Assembly (NCBI GenBank): GCA_000708835.1 | Contig: DF237213.1 | Span: 42,338-77,181 of the forward strand | Length of the DNA stretch: 34,844 nucleotides | Direction of reading: 5' to 3' | DNA from: Klebsormidium nitens | Lineage: Eukaryota > Streptophyta > Klebsormidiophyceae > Klebsormidiales > Klebsormidiaceae | Shown here: positions 11,910-20,100 of the stretch, piece after piece | How positions within the stretch are numbered: position 1 is the first letter of the stretch | How the letters are laid out: every line of letters starts with the position of its first letter | The notes under the pieces: generated by a model | Told to the model about the DNA's origin: nothing | Databases searched by the model: none | The model's input: only the letters and a program-made list of their open reading frames with translations | Program-made: the position numbers and the translations under genes

Positions 11910-12563
11910 CTACTCTTTCTTTGCCTCTGAGAAATATGCATCTAGATCACTGTTCAGCTGCTCGGCTGACGGCGCTGGCGCCCCTCTTCCCCGGCCCCTG
12001 CCCCTCCCGCGCACTGCGCCCCTGCCCCTGCCTCCACCCCCCCGGCCTACAGCCGCTGCTCCCCTGGCTGCCCGCCCTCCTCCCCTGCCCACCACTATGC
12101 CTGTCTTTCCCCCCCTCCTGGCTGCCAGGCCGGGCCGCTTGGGCAGTGCCAGCCCAAAGCCTGCAGCAACAGCAGCGGCGCCGTCCTTGCGACGCACCGG
12201 GATCACCTTCTGCCCCAGGCTGCCCCTTCCACGCCCCCGGCTGCCGCCCCCCCTGACCGCTCCACCATCAATCGGAGCAGGTGCGTGTCCTAGCTCTTCA
12301 GGCGCCCCTGCTGCCCCTTTCCGTTTTGCTGTCAGCTTGTCATACCGGCCCTGCGTGGCCCGGTCTGCTGCCTCCGCTCGCCGGATGGCGAGGCCCGCAG
12401 CTTTGGCCTTCTCCCGCTGCTGAGCCAGCTGCTTGAACCTTTCATCAAGCGTCGACGGCGCAGCAGCCTTTTCATTGCTGCCAAGGACAAACCGTGGGCC
12501 GTCATCTTCTGTAACTGAAGCCTGCCCACCACCCTGTCGTCCCTTTCCTTTTCGTCGAGCCAT
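11910..12563 (-). CDS. RGG-rich protein with FoP/CHTOP-like C-terminus
   Basis: This is an intronless 217-aa frame beginning MARRKGKGRQGGG. The middle has a basic segment (LAIRRAEAADRATQGRYDKLTAKRK cut by predicted helix) near residues 60-85, then a long Gly/Arg-rich tract with many RGG and GRG repeats, roughly residues 105-195. The last residues, SAEQLNSDLDAYFSEAKKE, resemble the (E/Q)LDxxLDxY motif of the Friend-of-PRMT1 C-terminal domain. That domain is found in CHTOP and, as a related end motif, in ALY/REF mRNA export adaptors. RGG tracts are typical RNA-binding and arginine-methylation sites. A role in nuclear mRNA processing or export is therefore plausible but inferred. No RRM is present, so it is not a canonical ALY. 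The tract is near-repetitive GC-rich DNA, and the opposite strand carries a long Pro/Leu-rich shadow frame. Confidence 0.75.
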   Translation of the reverse strand: MARRKGKGRQGGGQASVTEDDGPRFVLGSNEKAAAPSTLDERFKQLAQQREKAKAAGLAIRRAEAADRATQGRYDKLTAKRKGAAGAPEELGHAPAPIDGGAVRGGGSRGRGRGSLGQKVIPVRRKDGAAAVAAGFGLALPKRPGLAARRGGKTGIVVGRGGGRAARGAAAVGRGGGGRGRGAVRGRGRGRGRGAPAPSAEQLNSDLDAYFSEAKKE

Positions 12564-12870
12564 TTTGTTTTGTTTGAGTTGGATTGACGATTCCAGCTAA
12601 GATTAATTTCGGATGCGTTCCTCCCTCGTTGTGACAATCCTGGAATCGTCACCGCGACACACTCTGCAAAAGAGGCACAATTCTCTTTGCCAGCTAGGAC
12701 CGGACCCAATTCCAGAGCAGAAGAAGCTCAGCTACCTAGGTCCTCCTGCATTCACATGTTCATGAGTTCTGATCTATGCCACTATGATGGCCCTGGGAGA
12801 TCGACAAGCTGTAGCCTCAGCAGCCTTGGCTTGAGCGGCAGTGTGTTCGTATCATAATAAGATGCCATGC

Positions 12871-13288
12871 TGACAGAGGGCGGACAAGGAGAATGGTTCT
12901 TTTCGGGACCCTGAGCCCGGGGGCTGTTGGAAGGTGCCTTTCCTGACGTAAGAAGCTTGACCAGAGCTTCACGTGCAGATGGCAAGATTGTAACCATCAG
13001 ATGCATAGGTGCCAAGCATCGAACGGTGTGTCTATCATCGTCGGCCCTCATGGTTCTGGGTCAGACTTCGGGTTTGGCTACTGCAACTTCATTCTGAACT
13101 CGGAGAGGATCTACTGGGGCTATGCATCTTGCAGTGTTACATAAACCAGGCATTTTGAAGTCGTACAGTTTGACACACAAGATCCAAAGATCCCGGTAAA
13201 TGTGACCCCTAGTCACTAAAGGCACCTTCCAACAGCCCCCGGGCTCAGGGTCACCAAAAGAATCATTCTCCTTGTCCCCCCTCTGACA
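12871..13288. repeat. inverted repeat pair A, 77-nt arms
   Basis: The left arm is 12871-12947 and the right arm 13212-13288. The reverse complement of the right arm aligns to the left arm without gaps, with 7 mismatches in 77 (about 91%). The shared core includes CCTGAGCCCGGGGGCTGTTG. The loop is about 264 nt with no open frame of note. This fits a degenerate foldback element or MITE-like insertion. Confidence 0.88.
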
Positions 13289-13308
13289 TATAACCAGGAA
13301 GTTTATCT

Positions 13309-13644
13309 GTGCTTCAACTTTTAAAACTCTCATTGACCGTAGAGGACGATATATCGGCGATCGATATCGGGTGGTCGGACGAAATTGGTAGTCCCCGGGC
13401 GGCTGTCAAAGGGAAGCCCCGGGCAACACTAAAAACCTAGGGTAACTGGCCGCATACACCCTAATGTCACAGGGAAGTGCCCGGTTGTCACCAGGTTGCC
13501 CACGAGACCCTAATGTTACAGGGGAAGGCCCGGTTGCTTACCGGGCGGTGCGAGACCCTAATGCTAGTGGGACTTGCAGTGCTGGAAGATTTCCACCGGC
13601 TTCTCGTCCTCTACGGTCAATGAGAGTTTTAAAAGTTGAAGCAC
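13309..13644. repeat. inverted repeat pair B, 40-nt perfect arms
   Basis: Arms 13309-13348 and 13605-13644 are exact reverse complements over 40 nt, with core TTTTAAAACTCTCATTGACC in the left arm. Weaker similarity continues outward: an AACTTCCTG-type block is present in both flanks, with an extra 14 or so nt in the right copy. Pair B begins just after the right arm of pair A, so the two pairs form a compound structure. Confidence 0.9.
13386..13566. repeat. degenerate ~48-bp tandem repeat
   Basis: The words CCCTAATG at 13459, 13508 and 13556 recur at spacings of 49 and 48 nt. They are followed by similar CACAGGGAAGTGCCCGGTTG-like blocks, and GAGACCCTAATG occurs in the last two. An older, more diverged unit seems to lie at about 13386-13450. 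The array sits inside the loop of inverted repeat pair B. Confidence 0.65.
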
Positions 13645-14122
13645 CGAAAGTTGAAGCAAACTTCCTGCGCATGAGCTGACCGGCGCAGGCATTCTCGTCA
13701 GAGGTTACTTGCAAACCTTCAAACTTACGTTCCATTACTGGTGCAGCAGTGGTCGGGGGAGAGGGGCGGGAAGCGAGGCGCCGTATTTGATGTGGACAGA
13801 TTTCAGGGTGTTCTAGGGGAGCCGCTCTGCTTGACAAGGCCTTCGAAAACTGTTCAACCGTCGCTCTCCCGGGCACTTACGTCAAGAAGCGTGATGCAAA
13901 CCTCAGCAAAACCGTCGTGAGTTAACCTTGCCTTTGCAAATGAAGTCGATCATGTTGCTGCTGGCTGTGCGTGCATTTCTTGGCAAAATGGCGCCAGCAC
14001 CTGCTGGGCTCTTACTAGATGCTAGCTAGTGGTAAGCTCTCCAAGCTGGCATACAAAGCTGGCGTACAAACATCAAAGTAAGTGATATGATTTTCCCTAC
14101 TGGGATCTGATGTGACTCCACA

Positions 14123-17100
14123 ATGATGGAGCACGGCGGCAGTTCTTCGAGGTTGCGCTCTTCCCAGAGTGGTGGCTTTCGCGCTGGTTCCAAGGCCACC
14201 CATTATGGACATGCTCCTGGTGTCAGCTCGCTGTCAGCCACCTCGGGGCGGCCCAGTCAGATAGGCGATAGGGAATTGAGCAAGCATGCTCCAATGTCTG
14301 CAGCCAGCTCGGCAAAGGCTTCACAACCTGCTGCTTCCAGCTCTGGCAGTCTTTCTTTCGAGCAAACAGCGGTGGCGTGGACGGATATCGAAGCTGGGGA
14401 GGCTGTCGGCTCAGAGGGGCCTGCGCAGAGCATCGCACAGAGTATGAGGAGAATGTTTCCCCCTGCACAACCACCCGCTCCGGACAACCAACCTGAACTG
14501 TTACAGTCAGCTGTGAGTCGGAGGCCAGCCGGGAATGGGGAGGAGTTTATCATGAGTCCATCGCCACTAGCCATCGCACTAGCCAAAAAAGGCTCCTACT
14601 CAAGCCCAGCCGACACACAACCAACAGAGGTAGCAAGCTCTAAGAAAGGCTCAGGAGCTGAGCAGAGGTCGCTGGCGCCTGCTGGTAGCAGCAGGAGGGC
14701 ACGCTCAATGCGTGAGGCCAGCAACTTGAAGTTGTCTATTGGGGCTGACCATCAAAGCATGACTACTCAGAATGACCGACAAGAACCTTCAAAGGCGTTC
14801 AGTCAGAAGAGATCGCTGCTAGATGCACCACTCGCTCCCACTATTCCTGCCCCCACACATTCGTCGGAGTGGCCCTCGTTGCATTCTGGTGCCAGGCCAA
14901 GATCGAACAGTGGTCTTTCAGAGCGCCATGTTGCACCACCAAGTGCGAGTCGGCATGGTACAGCAGCGTCGTCTTCAGCAGAGCACCCCACGTTGCAGCA
15001 GGGTCCCCCTCAGCTGCCATCTGCAGCCCGCGGCTTTGCTCCTGGAGAGCAAGGAAGACCAGGCCCCATGCACGGGATGGTTGCGGTGCCCCCCATCTTG
15101 GCGGAGTGGGTGACCTCCCCCGATGCTGCGGATGTGCTGGCCAAGATCCTGGGAGTGGCACGCGCACGCCTGCGGGGCGTGGAGCAGAACGCTGTGCGGT
15201 TTGAAGCAGAGGAGGAAGAGGCGGTGCAAGAAGCGCAGGGGCTGCTGCAGGTGAGACCAAGCTCAAGTAGATAGAGTCAGAGAAGTTACGCAATCTTTCC
15301 AAGAGCAGCTTTCTCCTCAAAGTCGGAGCGTCTCAATCAAGTTTGGCAAACCGCTTGCACTGCTCTTTACTGCATTATGCTTGCTCCTAGTAATGGTCGC
15401 ATTTGGATGTGGAGCACGCCATTTTTAATATGTGGGGGGTTAGCCCTTCGCCCGCAGGCTAGATGTGGAGCATGCCAATAAGAACTGTACAGACACCGGT
15501 GGTGAAGGTGGTCGGATGAAAGGCTCAGTTCCGGTCGTTTCCTGTCTGCTGTGTAGAGCCATTTGGATCACAAGGCGGGCGTGGAGGAGAAGCGGCGTGT
15601 AAAGCGCGAGCTGGAGCTGATTGAGCAGGAGTTCAGGGACGGGCTGCGCTGTGAATTCCAGGTCCCCCTGCAAGCGCTGCCCCATGTGTTTGGCGTAAAT
15701 GGCAGCAACCTGGCGCAGGTGAGATGTTGTTGGGGGGTGGTTGCATTTGAACCTGGAGGATGGGTACTGAGGTTCTCTGCTTGCATACTCCAAACGATTG
15801 AGTGTAATCACAGTTTGACATAGGTTCATTCTTTCCAAACAAGTGGCATTGTTTGCACGCTCCAAACTTTCACAATGCTAAGTGAAGTGCCTATCATCAG
15901 TCTCCTGCCTTGGGGCAATATTGTTGGGGAGCTGATTCTGAGGCCCCTGTTGTTGTCTGGCCCCCCCAGGTGCAGGCGGAGTGCGGGGTGGAGCGCGTGC
16001 TGGTGGACTCTGACGAGAGCATGGTGCGCATCGTGGGGCGCTCCAGGGAGGCGGTGGCCGCGGCGCGCTCCCGCCTGGAGTACGACGTGTGGTGCCTGCC
16101 AACGGCGCGCGACCTCTTGCAGAGCAGTGGCAACAAGATCGAGGCCCTGCTGGAGCGCGTGCGCACCAAGAACAAGCTGGCGGAGGCAGAGGTGCAGGAG
16201 GACGAACAAGGCCCCTGGGTAAGAGGCGACCTGGCACCGTCATATATGCAATCAATTCAGCTACGCTTGGGGCTGAGCCCTCTGCAGTGAAGCTTCGGAT
16301 TCCCAGTGTCTCTGGCCTCGCTGATGGCCTTCGTTTTGCTGGTGCAACTCCTGTCCCCCTTGACGGCGGGAACAGAAAATCTGCTGAGTTTGCCGAATTT
16401 TACAATCCCTGCTGGCTAGAAGATGACCTGAGCGGGGTGGTGGCCTGCAGGTGAGCCTGGTGGGCTGCAAGGCGGTGTTGGCGGAGGCAGCCCGTGTGGT
16501 CGAGGGCCAGCTGCAGCTATTCGAGATGATGCAAGCAGAGGTATGGTGTCCTTGTTCCACCATTGACGGACTCTCGCCTTCCCCATCTCAAATGACAGTT
16601 GGCGGTCATGCAAGCACTTTCTGGAATGGGCGACTTTCTTTGACAACATGTTAGAAGCCTGTGATACTTCCAGTTATTGCCGGGCAGCTGTTTTCGACCT
16701 TTTTTGGGCCAATTCGTGCTTCTGTTCTTGTGGTTTTAGGCAACTTCTCACATTTGGTGTTTCTTGTGCAGGCCGCTGAAGTTGCTGACGTCAGCGAGGA
16801 GCAGGTACAGCGGGTCAGCCGCACCTGGGGAGTGCAGCCCCGCTCAGGACCCCCTGCAGGCGGGCCGCCCTTCTTTGCGGCCCCTGCCCGCTTGCCGGCC
16901 AACACAGCAAGAGCCCCATCAACCGCGCAGTCCCGGGAGCCAAGGGCGGCAGCACAGGCAACGACTGGCGAGTGGGAGGACATTGAACCCCCATTGATGG
17001 GTCCAGATCAGAAGCATGCATCGGGATGGGGGTCGCAGACTGGGAGCCCGGGGCAAGGGCCGGCGGGGAGCGCAGCACGTCCGACTCAACTTGCGCGGTT

Positions 17101-20100
17101 ACAGCCAAGAACGGGAGCAGGAGCGGCAATGGGTGCAACCTCCAATGGGGTCGTGGACGGGACCGCGGGTGTTGCGCCCACAGGGTGGGGCCAAGCTGCA
17201 GCAGGTGGTCATCCTGGGTCGACAACTGGGCACCGGACTGGACCTGCACTCGGACAGGGTTCCCTGCCAGCTGTCAGCCAGCCAGCGCGTGAGGCAAGCG
17301 GTCCGACTCAAGTGGCGGGAGGGTCTGGTGGGTGGGGAGAGGTGCCGGCGTTCCAGCATGATGTTCGAGGAGGGGCAGAGCCACGGATCGTAACCCGAAG
17401 GCCCCTCGCGGCGACCCCGAATCGGCTGGCCGCCAGCGTGCTGGCCACTGTTGTGAGCTCACGCCAGAAGGAGGGGGCACAGATCAGCAGGGGCAGAGGG
17501 GGTCTGGGGGCATCTCCGGAGAAGGGCGGTCGAGCAAACAGGAGCGGGGCGGAGGGAGAGATGAAAGGACGGGCGACCGGGGGTCAGATTGCGGCAGCGC
17601 AAGGAGCGGAGCAAGATTATCAGGGGAGCAGCCTGGGCGCGCGTGATGAAGAGCCCCCTGGCGCAACTGGCTGGGGGGACACGCCAGCTGCAAACAGTGG
17701 GGGACTGCAAGTCGAGCGGGGCAGGGGGCAGATCAAGGAGGCGGCAGCCGAGAGCGGGTTCTGGACGCTGGGGTCCCCTCCAGGCGCCACCCCCGCTCCC
17801 CCGCTGGACCAGGAATCGGTCAAGAGCACCTGGGACGCTGCCTGGCCCAACTCTGCCGTCGCAGGGCGCACCAACTGGGGGCAGCAGCGGGGGCCCGAGG
17901 GCCAGACGATCCTGGAAGGGAGGGGATCCGCCCAGAGAAGCGGCCCGCCCGGTCCTGCCGCCCCCGCGCCCCTCCCTGGGCCTGCGGCCAGCTCTGAGCA
18001 TGCCTCCTCGGGGTGGAGAGGGCAGCCGCGCTCGGCCGCCTCAGGGTCTCTCAGCTCGTCTCAGCCGGGGGCCTCCATCAGCAGGGGCGAGCCCAGCACC
18101 GCAAGCTCGGGGCCTGCCCCGCGCCGCAGAGTGGAGAGGATCAACGCCAACGCGGTGCCGCCCCCTGACGTGTCCACTCTTCTGCGCGCTCCGTCCGGCA
18201 AAGCGGGCGTTCGGCCCGTTCTTGCTGCTCCCTCGTCGGCTCCTGCTGCGGCGGAGCCACTCATCAGCAGGAGCGCGGCCGCTGGGGCTCCTAGCAGGCA
18301 GCCAGGTGCTGCGCCGCCAGCCAAGGCCCCCGCGTACAGGCCGGAGGATGCGGTCGTTCTCGTGACTGCCAGCGAGGGGAGCGGCTCGGGGCGGGTACCT
18401 CCCCAGAGCAGGCCTCTCATCGGCCGGCCTAGCACCACCCGGTCTCAGCCGCAGGCACCCAAGGCGTCTCCTGTGGTAAGCCTGGAACGGGAAGCTCCCC
18501 GGACACCTGCGCAAGACGTGCGGTCCGCCAGCCTGCCCAAGGCTTCCGGTGCCTCCAAAGGCAGCGTGTCGGAGCGGCCTGAGCGGAAGGCGCTGCTGCG
18601 GGCGGTGTCATCGGCGTCGAGCACAGGCAGCACCAGCAACTCGAAGCTGGCAAACAGGGGACAGGGGGAGGTCGCGGGACGGGGGAACGGGCCAGGACAG
18701 GTGGCGCCCCTGGGAGCCTTCCAAGAGGATACGCAAGAAGGGGCGAACAAGGAGGCCCGACGCTTGGAGCGCACGCAGGAGGAGGCGTCCCTGCCAGAGG
18801 GGAATCAGGAACAGGAGGGAGAGCAAAAGATGGTCAGTGGAAGTGCCGAAGGGGCGCACGATCCTATGTCAGCGAGGGTGCACGCTGGGGCGAAACAAGA
18901 AGCTGAGGGTAGAGGCGCTTCCGTGAAGTCGGTACGGGGGAGCGAAGTGGAGCCGCTGGGCCCGGCAGAAGTGGCGGAAGCGCGGGATGCAGCACCGGAT
19001 GCTCCAGGGAGAGGTGAGAGAACCGAGCGGACGGAGGCTGCCACACTACGTGGCCAGGACGGAGAGGAGGGGGCGGTCGCTGGCAGCAGCGACAGCGATG
19101 GAGTGCAGGCAGTCGAGCAAGGTGAGGCCGCGACCCCCGCAGGTGGCACCCCTGCAGGAGACAAGGACAAGAGCGCCACAGGAGGGCCAACGAGCGAGTG
19201 CGGAGCCGAGGAGCAGCAACCAGCGGCGGATGCAAAGGAACCGGTAGAACTGACCCCCAGGGGCAGTGCGCCAGACTCGGTATCCCCGGGCTTTGCTACG
19301 GGTACATTTCCGGCTTCTGCGGCTGCGCAGCTACTAAAGCGGTCCACGCCCCTTCGTGCTGAGGCACCGGAGTTTGTGGCGGGGGCCGCACGAGCGTGGT
19401 CCCCCCTTCGAGCTGAGGCCCAAGTCTTTGTTGCAGGCGTGGGGCTGGTGGAGGACCCTGCCGCATCGCACGGGGCCTCAAGAAATGCAGCTTGCCCAGG
19501 CCCGAAGGCAGGAAACGAGAGCAAGGCAAAGGACGAGGCGAGAGGAGAGATCAACGGGCGGAGCGGGGGTGGGCAGACCCGCGCGCGGAAGTGGGCCTCA
19601 GAGACGAGCGAAGAGGAGCAGCGTTTTGAAGAGGGGCATGCTGCGCAGCACGGGGCCCCGCAGGGAGAAGGACCGACGAGAAACGGCCACGAAGAGGTTG
19701 CTCGGGAGGAAGCCGCTTCTGTAAGTCAGCAGGGACGCGTTGCTGGCGGGCCTTCGGGGTGGGGCGACGCGAAGAAGCCGGAGGCGGAGGAGAAACCGTC
19801 AAAATGGGGGACAGCGAATCATGTGAACGGAGGCCTGGAGGAGGTGGAGGACCACCCGTTTGCGCAGAGGACGGGGCAGGGCGCGCGGCCGGAATCCGGC
19901 ATGCGGCCGTGGTCAGACGAGGCGGCGGCTCCGGCTGCGCCGCGCGGCAAGGGCGCGGGCAGCGGTAGCTGGGTGAGCGACGACTCGGGGAGCGTGCGCA
20001 GCGTGGGCGTGGACGTGGGCCGCTGGGCGGAGGAGGCGGCCATCAGCACGCTGTCGGAGCACGAGGCGCTGCTGCACGACAGCCCGCACGGCTTCGAGGG

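Larger units (their letters stand above)
12564..14122. other. intergenic region with foldback repeats
   Basis: About 1.5 kb separates the divergent RGG-protein gene and the KH/GW gene. No supported coding exon was found. The centre (12871-13680) is made of two inverted-repeat pairs and a degenerate tandem repeat, listed separately. The remainder should hold both promoters. An in-frame TGA at 14108-14110 fixes the KH/GW start at 14123. Confidence 0.65.

Noticed and set aside
11905-12423. 172-aa Pro/Leu-rich plus-strand frame
   Set aside because: It is the antisense of the Gly/Arg tract of the RGG protein (Gly/Arg codons read as Pro/Ala in reverse).
13386-13566. CCCTAA words suggesting an interstitial telomere tract or a CRISPR-like array
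   Set aside because: The units are about 48 bp and diverged, contain only one CCCTAA each, and lack unique spacers. This is an ordinary degenerate tandem repeat in a eukaryotic genome.
18805-19554. 249-aa open frame on the minus strand opposite the KH/GW gene
   Set aside because: It is a shadow of a GC-rich coding exon. It is Ser/Ala/Pro-rich with no domain, and the plus strand has the phase-consistent gene.
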